A DNA stretch of 17,671 nt from Planctomycetales bacterium (GCA_027451455.1 DAIDJI010000028.1:1-17671); one strand, 5' to 3'; counted from the stretch's first letter, positions 7,645 to 14,354 are shown. Translations and numbers: made by a program. The notes: generated from the letters alone by a model not told the origin.

Positions 7645-7833
7645 AGGAAGGTCAGCGAGGTGCTCCGACGGCTCCGCGTCGAAGGATGAGTCCAAGTCAA
7701 ATCGAAGGGCTCGCACCGGCAGTTCAAGCATCCGAATCGGCCCGGTCGGGTAACGATCTCGGGCAAGCCGAGCCACACGATTCCGCCCGGGACCTTGAAG
7801 AGCATCTTCCGGCAGGCCGGTTGGGATGAATGA
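7645..7833 (+). pseudogene. hicA: hicA toxin pseudogene (in-frame TGA and no start codon)
   Basis: Reading one frame from 7648 gives KVSEVLRRLRVEG, then TGA at 7687-7689, then VQVKSKGSHRQFKHPN, RPGRVTISGKPSHTIPPG and TLKSIFRQAGWDE, ending at the TGA at 7831. This is HicA over its full length: an mRNA interferase with a dsRNA-binding-like fold and catalytic His in the G-S-H motif (codon 7714). The TGA sits where HicA proteins have tryptophan in E-G-W, so a single TGG-to-TGA change explains it. The codon before KVSE is AGG where ATG is expected, and the only alternative in-frame start before the stop is a GTG at 7660, so the start also seems lost. Other genes in the window end in TGA, which argues against recoding. 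An intact hicB follows 13 bases later. Confidence 0.85.
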
Positions 7834-7846
7834 GGGCGGAGGTCCG

Positions 7847-8062
7847 ATGAAGCGTTATGCGATCGTCATCGAGGGCGCGGGGACCAACCTGGCGGCCTAT
7901 GTGCCGGATCTGCCGGGATGCGTGGCCACGGGCAACTCCGAGCAGGAGGTCGAGAGGCTGATCCGGGAGGCCGTCGCCCTGCACCTGGAGGGGATGGCCG
8001 AAGACGGACTGCCGATCCCCAAGCCGTCGAGCCGCGTCGAATACGTCGAGGTCGATGCCTAA
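7847..8062 (+). CDS. hicB: HicB family antitoxin
   Basis: A 71-residue protein of the short HicB antitoxin type: YAIVIEGAGTNLAAYVPDLP then GCVATG, a helix EQEVERLIREAVALHLEGM, and the terminal PIPKPSSRVEYVEV. It folds as a partial RNase-H-like domain that blocks HicA; this short version lacks a C-terminal DNA-binding domain. The ATG at 7847 is chosen over the ATG at 7826 because GGAGG sits 4 bases upstream and the conserved sequence begins right after it. It lies downstream of a hicA broken by a stop codon, so it is now an antitoxin without a functional local toxin. It might still neutralise a HicA encoded elsewhere. Confidence 0.9.
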   Translation: MKRYAIVIEGAGTNLAAYVPDLPGCVATGNSEQEVERLIREAVALHLEGMAEDGLPIPKPSSRVEYVEVDA

Positions 8063-8233
8063 CGATCATGAATGGGAGTCGGCGCAGCCCAACCTCCGAT
8101 CCCCTGTTCAAGAAGCCCGGCCGACCCGCCGCGTCGATTCGTGACGGCTCCGCGGCGCCGGACCCGCCCGCCAACTTCTCCTCCTGTCATGGCCGAAGCA
8201 GTGCGGAACGAAGTATTCCCAGGGTGGTGGTGA

Positions 8234-8641
8234 ATGAAACGCCTGCTCGTTTGCCTGGGGATCTGCGCGGCACTCGCTGTCGTTGGCTTCATCGGCTTCG
8301 TTGGTGGGGCCATCATCGGCCAGTTGCAACTTTACCAGAGCCTCACCGACCAGAAGCTCATGAGAATCCGTCCCGTCCTCGCCGAGCCACGGTTTGCTGG
8401 CGTCGCGGCCGACTATTCCTCCGCGGCACAGGTTTACTTAACCGGGACGGTCGGCTCGGAGGAGGCTCTCAAGGACCTTGAGGGGCGGATGCGTTTCCTG
8501 TTCGGCGACGAGGAGGCGAGGTTCATGCTGGCCACAGTCGACGTCAGCCAGGCCCCGACGACCCCGTCGCTCCAGCGGCCCCGGCCCGCTCCGTCGCCTG
8601 ATGGTCCGATCGACGATCCGGCCGACGGGCCGGTCCGCTGA
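8234..8641 (+). CDS. Membrane-anchored hypothetical protein with a possible BON-like segment
   Basis: A 135-residue protein with a positively charged start (MKR) and a hydrophobic stretch at about residues 4-30, which is either a signal anchor or an uncleaved signal peptide, so the rest is probably extracytoplasmic. Residues about 66-103 (VYLTGTVGSEEALKDLEGRM onward) read as strand, helix, strand with the T-G-T-V-x-S-E-E opening seen in BON domains, which bind membranes or ligands; this is a weak similarity judged by eye. The C-terminal 30 residues are a Pro/Asp-rich disordered tail. A purine-rich AGGGTGGTGGTGA precedes the ATG. It opens a closely packed run of unknown genes; the next start is 36 bases on. 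Confidence 0.6.
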   Translation: MKRLLVCLGICAALAVVGFIGFVGGAIIGQLQLYQSLTDQKLMRIRPVLAEPRFAGVAADYSSAAQVYLTGTVGSEEALKDLEGRMRFLFGDEEARFMLATVDVSQAPTTPSLQRPRPAPSPDGPIDDPADGPVR

Positions 8642-8677
8642 TCCTGATCGCTTGTTGGCCGACGGAGGTTCCTCCTG

Positions 8678-9019
8678 ATGCCTTATGACGGCGACCCCGA
8701 CCATCCGATCATCGAACGCCCCTGGGAATACGAGATCGTCGGCCTCTGCTACCGCCGCGACCTCGACTCGTGGGCCGATTCCTCCATCGATCTCACCCTT
8801 CAGAAGGGCCCTCTCCGTCGATGCCTCCGGTTTCTCGGCCCCCGACACATCGAGATCACCGAGATCTTTCCCAACACTTCCGGCCTCTGTATTCTCGACG
8901 TGTCGAAGCGGCAGCTTGATGGTCTTCGTGTCCGAGTCGCCAACTTCGAGGCACACGGCGGTTGCCCCACGTTCTGGGCACGGGAAGTCGTGGAGCTGGG
9001 CGCGAGTGATCGGGGCTAA
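8678..9019 (+). CDS. Hypothetical protein
   Basis: A 113-residue soluble protein that I do not recognise. It contains a Trp/Tyr-rich N-terminal part (RPWEYEIVGLCYRRDLDSW), a central alternating strand pattern (DLTLQKGPLRRCLRFLG) and a C-terminal region, LRVRVANFEAHGGCPTFWAR. The composition is typical of small all-beta or alpha/beta hypothetical proteins. The start is well supported by GGAGG about 9 bases upstream. That SD is followed at once by its own complement (GGAGGTTCCTCC), so a short hairpin could mask it. It lies within the 8234-10747 gene run with the same orientation as its neighbours. Confidence 0.6.
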   Translation: MPYDGDPDHPIIERPWEYEIVGLCYRRDLDSWADSSIDLTLQKGPLRRCLRFLGPRHIEITEIFPNTSGLCILDVSKRQLDGLRVRVANFEAHGGCPTFWAREVVELGASDRG

Positions 9020-9169
9020 CGCAAGATGGCCGCGTGGACTCTCGCAAAACGGCCAGGAGGCGGCCCTCGCCCGTCCGATCGGTCGATCGAAACGCCAGGG
9101 CGGCTGCCGTTGGTGGTCATCGGGCTCTTTTTCGAGGCGGTTCTGTTCACGAAGTCGGCGGAGTGGCCG

Positions 9170-9337
9170 ATGTCTCGCTTCCGGGGAACTTCACGAAGCC
9201 GGGCGGTGGCCGGTATCCTTGGCGCCCTGGTGGTCGGTGGACTGATGGGCGGCGTCGCCCTCACTCACCAGACCGATATTTCTCTCGGAACCTCGGCCGA
9301 GGTCGTGCTGGGGCCATCCTGGGGCGTGGGGTCGTGA
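9170..9337 (+). CDS. Small membrane protein, likely N-terminal half of a frameshifted gene
   Basis: From the ATG at 9170 this encodes 55 residues: a basic N-terminus (SRFRGTSRSR) and a glycine-rich hydrophobic segment, AVAGILGALVVGGLMGGVAL. GGAG about 7 bases upstream supports this start; the open frame also reaches an ATG at 9026, whose extra 48 residues lack an SD. The stop TGA overlaps the next ATG at 9337. One extra G in the run at 9310-9313 would turn the ending LGPSWGVGS into LGAILGRGVV and read straight into the next frame, which suggests that one membrane protein has been split. A coupled pair of small proteins is the alternative. Confidence 0.4.
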   Translation: MSRFRGTSRSRAVAGILGALVVGGLMGGVALTHQTDISLGTSAEVVLGPSWGVGS

Positions 9338-9513
9338 TGGGGACGGTCGGGCCGGCGACCGTCTTCGCGGTCCTCTTCGGGCTCGTCGGCTGCATGATCG
9401 GCCCGGGTGCCGATGACAACGCGGGCGCCGCCGGCCTGATCTGTGCTGGTGTCGGGGCGTTCGCGAGCTGGTTTTCGTTCGGGTTTCGGTGGCATGAGGC
9501 AAGGACCAGTTGA
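9337..9513 (+). CDS. Small membrane protein, likely C-terminal half of a frameshifted gene
   Basis: A 58-residue hydrophobic protein: GPATVFAVLFGLVGCMIGPG is one membrane span, and AAGLICAGVGAFASWFSFGF a second, ending in RWHEARTS. No separate SD is visible; its ATG overlaps the stop of the upstream frame as TGATG, which would allow coupling. The stretch just upstream in this frame (AILGRGVVMGTVG) also reads as good membrane sequence, which is why a one-base frameshift of a single protein of about 114 residues is the more likely history. The next gene starts 4 bases after its stop. Confidence 0.4.
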   Translation: MGTVGPATVFAVLFGLVGCMIGPGADDNAGAAGLICAGVGAFASWFSFGFRWHEARTS

Positions 9514-9517
9514 GTCA

Positions 9518-10006
9518 ATGACCATGAGCGAAGGGCCTCGTTGGACGAATGACGATCTCTTTTCCATAAGGCTTCGGCCCTGTACGGCCGGAATCCTCCG
9601 GCATCTCCTCGATCCGATGATCCCGTTCGTCTGGATCGTGGGTTATCAGCCAAATCCCCGATCGGAATGGTGGCATTGCCGGCTGCCGATGAGCCGATCG
9701 GGCCGGCCGGCTCCGGTCGAGGTCCGCGGTCTTCGCTGCGACCTGCTGATGCCCACGAGCCGATTTTTCGAGAGGCTCGACGACTTCGATGGCCTGGACC
9801 TTTTTCAGATGCGGCGAAGCGTCCCGGACACGCTCGTCCTCGAGGCACTGGAGGATCACGATCGGGTTCGGATCCTGGTGCAGAACGGCCTGTATGCGAG
9901 CTTCTCGCTGCCCCGTCCGATGGAGTGCGCGACGTTTGCAACCGTCGAGCGTTCCGCGATGGAGAGGGCCCTCGCGAACGAAACGGTCCGCAGCCTCGCC
10001 TATTGA
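9518..10006 (+). CDS. Hypothetical protein
   Basis: A 162-residue protein of no family I recognise. It is probably cytoplasmic: despite a hydrophobic patch (MIPFVWIVGY) there is no clear membrane span or signal peptide. It is rich in Arg and Phe, with several strand-like segments (EWWHCRLPMS, VEVRGLRCDLLM, RVRILVQNGLYASFSLP). Two nearby ATGs (9518 and 9524) are both plausible; AAGGA lies 12 bases before the first. The open frame extends back to 9443, inside the membrane-protein gene, and that extension is unlikely. The stop at 10006 is 51 bases before the next start. Confidence 0.55.
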   Translation: MTMSEGPRWTNDDLFSIRLRPCTAGILRHLLDPMIPFVWIVGYQPNPRSEWWHCRLPMSRSGRPAPVEVRGLRCDLLMPTSRFFERLDDFDGLDLFQMRRSVPDTLVLEALEDHDRVRILVQNGLYASFSLPRPMECATFATVERSAMERALANETVRSLAY

Positions 10007-10057
10007 CGGCAAACGAGGCGATCCGTCCGGACCCTGTCGATGGCGGGAGGAATCGAG

Positions 10058-10747
10058 TTGGCGTTGGATATCTACGTGATGCCGTTGTGGCGATTCAAGG
10101 CCGGGGACTTTCGCTCGCCGGTCGAGGTTGTCACCGGCATCCGGCCGAAGATCGCCACGCCCGACGGCGTCGAGCCCGAGCCGGACTCGGTCGGATGGCT
10201 GGGGCGATGGCGGGCCAGGAGGCAGGTCGCCGCGATCCGGAAGGCGGTCGAGGCCGTCCACCAGTCCCGCATTCGGTGGGAGGACGAGGGGGGCGTCGTC
10301 TACGCGGAGCAGTCCCGCGGGATCGAGCCCCTGAGGGCCTTCGCCAAATGGCTCGATTGCCGGGCGGAGTTCCCTGAGTTCGCCCGGCCACCGGACAACG
10401 ACTACTATCAGCACCCGGTGATGCAACTGGAGTTGCATCGGATCTCGTGCCCCCACCTCGTCTGGCACGATTGCTTCAACGGCTATTATCTGCCGTGCGA
10501 ATTCGAGGAGTTGGTGCACGTCGAGCCGCACACGATCTACGGGCACTGGCCCGCGACGCGACCGGTCGGATCGAGCGTGCGCCTGCTCCGGGAACTGGGC
10601 CTCGTGCAGGAGCGATTGCAGGTTCCTTCAACTTATGATTACTCGACTGATGATCCCTTGCTGGCCGTGAAGGCGGCGTATCTCCAGATGCGCGAGGCGG
10701 CCGAAATGAGCTGTCGCCATGGGCTCCCCATCATCTTCTGGGGGTGA
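10058..10747 (+). CDS. Hypothetical protein with TTG start
   Basis: A 229-residue soluble protein beginning (M)ALDIYVMPLWRFKAGDF. The start is decided by the SD: GGGAGGA (10044-10050) is 7 bases from the TTG at 10058, whereas the ATG at 10040 overlaps that SD and has none of its own. The middle is charged (WLGRWRARRQVAAIRKAVEA), followed by an aromatic core (DNDYYQHPVMQLELHRISCP, DCFNGYYLPCEFEELVHVEP) and a helical end (LLAVKAAYLQMREAAEMS). I do not know the family. It closes the co-oriented gene run that starts at 8234; 47 bases separate it from the convergent DUF4395 gene. Confidence 0.65.
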   Translation: MALDIYVMPLWRFKAGDFRSPVEVVTGIRPKIATPDGVEPEPDSVGWLGRWRARRQVAAIRKAVEAVHQSRIRWEDEGGVVYAEQSRGIEPLRAFAKWLDCRAEFPEFARPPDNDYYQHPVMQLELHRISCPHLVWHDCFNGYYLPCEFEELVHVEPHTIYGHWPATRPVGSSVRLLRELGLVQERLQVPSTYDYSTDDPLLAVKAAYLQMREAAEMSCRHGLPIIFWG

Positions 10748-10794
10748 GCCGCCGGGCAGCGATCGCGGATGAGGGGCCGGCGAGGCCCGTGCAC

Positions 10795-11343
10795 TCAGGC
10801 CGTCCGTCGGAGGGGCCGGTAGGGGACCTCGCAGACCTCACACCCGAAAAGTAACGAGTACATCCAGCAGCCGACGCAGAATCCCAGCACGGCCTCCAGC
10901 CAGGTCAGCACGAAACAGGTGGAAACCACGCCTATGATCCAGGCATTGCCGACGTGAGAGAGCCTCAATCCGAGGCAGAGCACCCCGAGCGACCCACCGA
11001 GGATCCAGGCGAACCGCTTCGGCTGCGCGGGCTTCCAGGTCGGCCGGATTCGCATCGTTAACAGGGTGCCGAGGAGGCCCGTCGGGCTCAGGGGCGTCAG
11101 GCCGGTCGCGGCGGCGGCGAACATATCGAAGATCACCAGAGGCCCGACGTAGATCACCGGGTCGAGATGGGGCGCCGCGATCAGCAGGAAGATCGTGGTG
11201 GCCGAGATCGTGTTGAGGAGGCCAGCACGCGCCCGGGTCGCCGTCTCGTTGACAACCAGGCCGTTCACCTCCGGCATCTCCGGCCCCATGCTCCACCAGG
11301 GCGTCGTCAGGAACGTATGAAACCCATGGCGACTCGCTTCCAT
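10795..11343 (-). CDS. DUF4395 family membrane protein
   Basis: From the ATG at 11343 this is 182 residues. It shows the DUF4395 pattern: a conserved opening (VNGLVVNETATRARAGLLN), several membrane segments (about residues 42-57, 62-80, 112-124 and 128-155), the KPAQPKRFAW loop, and the signature ending LEAVLGFCVGCWMYSLLFGC followed by EVCEVPYRP, with two C-x-x-C pairs. The function of the family is unknown; the cysteines suggest a redox or metal role, which is inference. The start is set by GGAG 8 bases upstream and by a strong promoter at 11417-11445; the open frame reaching 11514 would run through that promoter. It is convergent with the gene ending at 10747. Confidence 0.8.
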   Translation of the reverse strand: MEASRHGFHTFLTTPWWSMGPEMPEVNGLVVNETATRARAGLLNTISATTIFLLIAAPHLDPVIYVGPLVIFDMFAAAATGLTPLSPTGLLGTLLTMRIRPTWKPAQPKRFAWILGGSLGVLCLGLRLSHVGNAWIIGVVSTCFVLTWLEAVLGFCVGCWMYSLLFGCEVCEVPYRPLRRTA

Positions 11344-11416
11344 GACTGAACTCCCGCGAATTTTCAAAAGCCCGCGCGACGAGGCCCACACAATAATATA
11401 GCCGAACCACTGGTCG

Positions 11417-11445
11417 ATTATACTGCCGAAAAGGAATATAGTCAA
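11417..11445 (-). promoter_or_regulatory. Near-consensus sigma70 promoter of the DUF4395 gene
   Basis: On the minus strand, TTGACT (11440-11445) and a perfect TATAAT (11417-11422) are separated by exactly 17 bases, giving 11 or more bases of consensus match depending on the -35 standard used. It sits in an AT-rich island of about 75 bases within GC-rich DNA. Transcription would start near 11410, leaving a leader of about 65 bases and agreeing with the ATG at 11343. Confidence 0.8.
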
Positions 11446-11461
11446 CGTGGCCGCGCCGAGC

Positions 11462-11639
11462 ATGGCCACCCGGATCACCCGAGCGGGCTTCAACCACGTC
11501 CTGGACACGATCAAAGCGCTCCCACCGGAGCAGGTTCGCCAGTTCCGAGAGTTGCTCGACGAGCGGCGGTGATTCCGACGATGCCTCGGTTCGCCTCAAG
11601 GGCGAGCCGCTCTCAGAAACCATCCTGCGCGAGCGGTGA
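11462..11639 (+). pseudogene. Remnant of a short antitoxin gene (toxin-antitoxin type), frameshifted
   Basis: The ATG at 11462 opens 36 codons reading TRITRAGFNHVLDTIKALPP then EQVRQFRELLDERR, stopped by TGA at 11570. In the frame shifted by one base, the sequence continues as GDSDDASVRLKGEPLSETIL then RER, ending with TGA at 11637. From memory, short planctomycete antitoxin-like proteins have the same opening (IKALPPEQ) and the same ending (KG-P-SE-II-ER), so the two pieces look like one gene with a frameshift and probably an internal deletion. The final TGA overlaps an ATG (TGATG at 11637-11641), the coupling expected for an antitoxin followed by its toxin, and PIN-like sequence follows. 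The 36-residue frame could still be translated. Confidence 0.5.
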
Positions 11640-11780
11640 TGACCTGGCTGCGGGGTCCTTCGTCCATTGCGGAGGGATGGTCAAACGCTACGTCCAGGAA
11701 GCCCGGATCAGTCCGCATTGCTGGAGCAGGCCAGCCGCCCAGGCGGAACGTACTCGTTCCTCGCCGGGATCTTGCCCTGT
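11639..11780 (+). pseudogene. Possible decayed PIN-domain toxin fragment
   Basis: The frame at 11659-11703 reads FVHCGGMVKRYVQEA, close to the N-terminal PIN pattern F-V-D-x-S-A-L-V-K-R-Y-V, but the catalytic Asp of that motif is His here. The next frame reads DQSALLEQASRPGGTYSFLA, a plausible continuation after another shift. The ATG at 11639 that overlaps the antitoxin stop is in a third frame. No single frame contains a full PIN domain of about 130 residues or its later acidic residues, so this is a degraded N-terminal fragment. The evidence is short-motif resemblance and context only. Confidence 0.4.
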
Positions 11781-12039
11781 CGACATGAAGCCAGCCGCGA
11801 CCATCGGGCCAGGGGCTCCGCCTTCGTGACGCTCATTTTTGTCGGCCAGGCCCGAGGGATGGGACAGCGCTGGAGTCGCGTGCAAAAAGCGCCAGGGAAA
11901 TCGGTCGTGATGTTGCATCCCGGCCCACGGGTCGATGGCCCGGGGAACTCGTCGTCTCTTCTAGTCCCGGCCGCTGGTATGCTTGAGGGGTGTTTCCGTT
12001 CCCGATCCCGGCCCGTGATCTCGACCTGGAGTGACCAGC
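11781..12039. other. Region upstream of clpX without a recognisable gene
   Basis: Together with the degraded antitoxin and PIN sequence before it, this leaves more than 400 bases with no intact gene. I see a short T-run at 11835-11839 without a convincing hairpin, and a possible -10 (TATGCT near 11979) with no good -35. Nothing else can be supported. Confidence 0.4.
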
Positions 12040-13329
12040 GTGACGACCGAAGAGAGCCCATCCCCCACACAGACCCCCGTCCTCTGCGATTTCTGCGGGC
12101 GGACCACCGCCGAGGCCGGCCCGATGATCGAGGGAAGGGCGCTGATCCCTGCGTCCTCGGGACGGCCGATCACGCACATCTGCGCCGATTGCGTCGGGGC
12201 GTGTGAGACCCTCTTCGAGCAGCATCAGCGGAACCATCTGGAACTCGAGGAGATGCCGACGCCCCGCGAGCTTGTGGCCCACCTGGACAAGTACATCATC
12301 GGCCAGGATCGGGTGAAGAAGGCGTTGGCCGTCGCGGTCGTCAACCATTACAAGCGCGTGCTCGGCGGCCCGATCGACGATCCCGAACTGGAGGGGATCG
12401 AGGTCTCGAAGAGCAATGTCCTGCTGATCGGCCCGACCGGATGCGGCAAGACCGCCCTGGCCCAGGCCCTGGCCCGTCGGCTGCACGTCCCGTTTGCGAT
12501 CGGCGACGCCACCACGCTGACCGAGGCCGGCTATGTTGGCGAGGACGTCGAGAACCTGATCCTCAAGCTGGTGATGGCGGCCGACTACCAGATTCCTGCC
12601 GCCGAGAAGGGAATCATCTACATCGACGAGATCGACAAGATCGGCAAGACAAGCCAGAACGTCTCGATCACTCGCGACGTCTCGGGCGAGGGTGTGCAGC
12701 AGGCTCTGCTCAAACTTCTGGAGGGGACGATTGCCAACGTCCCGCCGCAGGGAGGGCGAAAGCACCCCGAGCAGCAGTACCTTCAGGTCAACACCTCCAA
12801 CATCCTCTTCATTTGCGGCGGAACCTTCGTCGGCCTTGAGGAGATTGTCGGCAAGCGGCTCGGACGCAAGATGATCGGCTTTGGCCGAGGCGATGAGGGC
12901 GCCCGCTCCCTTGACCGCGAGATCGAGCGCAATGAGCTGGTGGCCCAGGTCACCCCCGAAGACCTCGAACGATATGGGATGATCCCCGAGCTGATCGGCC
13001 GTCTTCCCATCATCGCCTCGCTCAATCAGCTCTCCGAGGAGGACCTGGCCCGGATCCTGACCGAGCCCAGGGACGCCCTCACCCGGCAATACGAGGTCCT
13101 CTTCCGCTACGACGATGCGCGATTGAAATTCGATGACCGAGCGATCCGAGAGATCGCCCGGCGGGCCAAGGCCCGAGGGACCGGCGCCCGGGCGCTTCGG
13201 TCGATCGTCGAGAGCCTGATGCTCGACATCATGTACGACCTCCCCGAGCGTCCGCCGGGCCAGACCTATACGATCACCGAGGAAGTCGTCCGCGGAGAGA
13301 AGTCGCTGTTCGGCGCCGAAGGAGCCTGA
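12040..13329 (+). CDS. clpX: ATP-dependent Clp protease ATP-binding subunit ClpX
   Basis: ClpX is the hexameric AAA+ unfoldase that recognises substrates and feeds them into ClpP. At 429 residues it is normal length. Visible in order: the zinc-binding domain with C16, C19, C48 and C51; Walker A GPTGCGKT (131-138, Cys where E. coli has Ser); the pore loop GYVGED (164-169); Walker B IIYIDEID (192-199); the second pore loop around RKHPEQQYLQV; the ClpP-docking IGF tripeptide (279-281); and the sensor-2 region GARALRSIVESLMLDIMYDL. The IGF loop shows that it is built to work with ClpP, yet clpP is not adjacent as it often is elsewhere. The GTG at 12040 is chosen because GGAG lies 8 bases upstream; GTG 12031 would add three residues. 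Confidence 0.97.
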   Translation: MTTEESPSPTQTPVLCDFCGRTTAEAGPMIEGRALIPASSGRPITHICADCVGACETLFEQHQRNHLELEEMPTPRELVAHLDKYIIGQDRVKKALAVAVVNHYKRVLGGPIDDPELEGIEVSKSNVLLIGPTGCGKTALAQALARRLHVPFAIGDATTLTEAGYVGEDVENLILKLVMAADYQIPAAEKGIIYIDEIDKIGKTSQNVSITRDVSGEGVQQALLKLLEGTIANVPPQGGRKHPEQQYLQVNTSNILFICGGTFVGLEEIVGKRLGRKMIGFGRGDEGARSLDREIERNELVAQVTPEDLERYGMIPELIGRLPIIASLNQLSEEDLARILTEPRDALTRQYEVLFRYDDARLKFDDRAIREIARRAKARGTGARALRSIVESLMLDIMYDLPERPPGQTYTITEEVVRGEKSLFGAEGA

Positions 13330-13391
13330 GGCTGGGATCGTCGGCATCGGCGGCTCTCGTCCGGACGACGGCGAGGGTCGCCCGCTGGACC

Positions 13392-14258
13392 TCATCGGCG
13401 AAGATGGTCGCGAAACGCCTTCAAGAGCCGGCTCTGGAACCGGTACGGGTTCCAGGCGACCGCGATCCGTCGGGTCGGTTTCGGGCCCGAGAGCGACCGA
13501 TAGACCCTCCGGTCGCTCTGATCTCGCGATCGGGCCATCGCGGGGATCATCGAGACTCCGTGCGATAGCGCGACCAGCTCCTGCACCATCGCAAGCTGGC
13601 TCGTCCGCTCGACCGCGACCGGCTGCATCGACCGCTGCCGGCAGAACGAGAGGATGTTCTCCGAGAGGCAATGCGCCTCATCCAGCAAAACAAAAGGGTA
13701 CGGCTCGACATCGGCCGGCCGGATCTTCGGCCGGTCCGCCAGAGGGTGGCCCGTCGGCAGGACAAGGAGCAATTCCTCCTGGAACAACTCCTCCACTTCG
13801 AGGTACTTCGCCCGGACCGGAAGCGCCACGATCGCCAGATCGATCTCGCCCTGAGTGCAGGCCCTCAAGAGGCCCTCGGTCGTGTTCTCCTGGACGATCA
13901 ACGCCGCCCTCGGGTGCTCGGCCGAGAACCGCTGGAGGACCTCCGGCAAGAAGTACGGGGCGACCGTCGGAATCGCGCCGAGGCGGACCCGGCCGGTCAC
14001 TCCGTCGTCGGCGATCTCGGCGACTGTCTCCTCAAGGATCGAGAGGATCTGCTGGGCACGAACCTGGAGCAGCGCCCCGGCGTCGGTCAGCGCGATCGAC
14101 CGCGTCTTCCGCTCGAAGACGGGTTGCCCGAGTTCCTCCTCCAGCCGATGAATCGATCGGCTCAGCGCCGGCTGCGAGATCATCAGGTCCTCGGCTGCCC
14201 TCGTGAAGCTCCCCCTCCGGGCAATTTGAAGGAAGTATCGCAACTGGTCAAGTTCCAT
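13392..14258 (-). CDS. oxyR: LysR-family hydrogen peroxide sensor OxyR
   Basis: A 288-residue LysR-type regulator. Residues 1-60 form the winged helix-turn-helix (LDQLRYFLQIARRGSFTRAA, then SQPALSRSIHRLEEELGQPVFER). Residues about 90-288 form the two-lobed effector domain. The key evidence is Cys197 and Cys206 in AHCLSENILSFC: the same C-x8-C spacing and context as the redox-active Cys199/Cys208 of E. coli OxyR, which form a disulfide when oxidised by H2O2. Its divergent partner is katG, the classical OxyR target, which strengthens the assignment. The ATG at 14258 has a GGGAG SD 7-8 bases upstream. Nested inverted repeats in the shared upstream region suggest that it regulates both katG and itself. 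It converges on clpX with a 62-base gap. Confidence 0.92.
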   Translation of the reverse strand: MELDQLRYFLQIARRGSFTRAAEDLMISQPALSRSIHRLEEELGQPVFERKTRSIALTDAGALLQVRAQQILSILEETVAEIADDGVTGRVRLGAIPTVAPYFLPEVLQRFSAEHPRAALIVQENTTEGLLRACTQGEIDLAIVALPVRAKYLEVEELFQEELLLVLPTGHPLADRPKIRPADVEPYPFVLLDEAHCLSENILSFCRQRSMQPVAVERTSQLAMVQELVALSHGVSMIPAMARSRDQSDRRVYRSLSGPKPTRRIAVAWNPYRFQSRLLKAFRDHLRR

Positions 14259-14290
14259 TCCGGCTCTCCCACGATCGATGCACGACGGTT

Positions 14291-14319
14291 ATGATACCAA
14301 TCCGAAGATTGCATTGGAA
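14291..14319 (-). promoter_or_regulatory. Putative oxyR promoter overlapped by an inverted repeat
   Basis: On the minus strand, TTCCAA (14314-14319) and TATCAT (14291-14296) are 17 bases apart. The spacer contains CCAAT-N11-ATTGG (14297-14317) and, nested inside it, CAATC-CGAA-GATTG (14298-14311). A LysR-type protein bound here would cover the oxyR promoter, consistent with autoregulation. Both promoter hexamers are imperfect, so this is tentative. Confidence 0.4.
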
Positions 14320-14343
14320 GAATGGAAGGATCTGTCGGACAAT
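14314..14343 (+). promoter_or_regulatory. Putative katG promoter
   Basis: TTGGAA (14314-14319) and GACAAT (14338-14343) are separated by 18 bases; each matches its consensus at four of six positions. Weak hexamers are expected for an activator-dependent promoter. The candidate OxyR site (14297-14317) abuts the -35, the usual place from which OxyR contacts RNA polymerase. The leader would be about 60 bases. Confidence 0.35.
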
Positions 14344-14354
14344 GCATCCGACAG
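14332..14354. promoter_or_regulatory. Perfect inverted repeat in the oxyR-katG intergenic region (candidate operator)
   Basis: CTGTCGGA (14332-14339) and TCCGACAG (14347-14354) are perfect 8-base inverted arms around a 7-base spacer, CAATGCA. It overlaps the putative katG -10 and lies upstream of the katG ATG by 54 bases. It may be a second regulator site or an RNA hairpin in the katG leader. It does not match the E. coli OxyR consensus. Confidence 0.5.

Noticed and set aside
7686..7829. Internal ATG in the hicA region as a new start
   Set aside because: The ATG at 7686 is in a different frame from hicA and gives a sequence unrelated to the toxin.
10770..10786. GGGCC/GGCCC hairpin between the two convergent genes as a terminator
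   Set aside because: The stem is only 5 bp and there is no T-tract on either strand.
11344..11514. N-terminal extension of the DUF4395 frame with a hydrophobic segment
   Set aside because: It would be translated from upstream of a near-perfect promoter, and the ATG at 11343 has its own good SD.
11833..13671. 612-residue open frame on the minus strand opposite clpX
   Set aside because: It overlaps clpX and part of oxyR and shows only low-complexity sequence; it is a GC-rich shadow frame.
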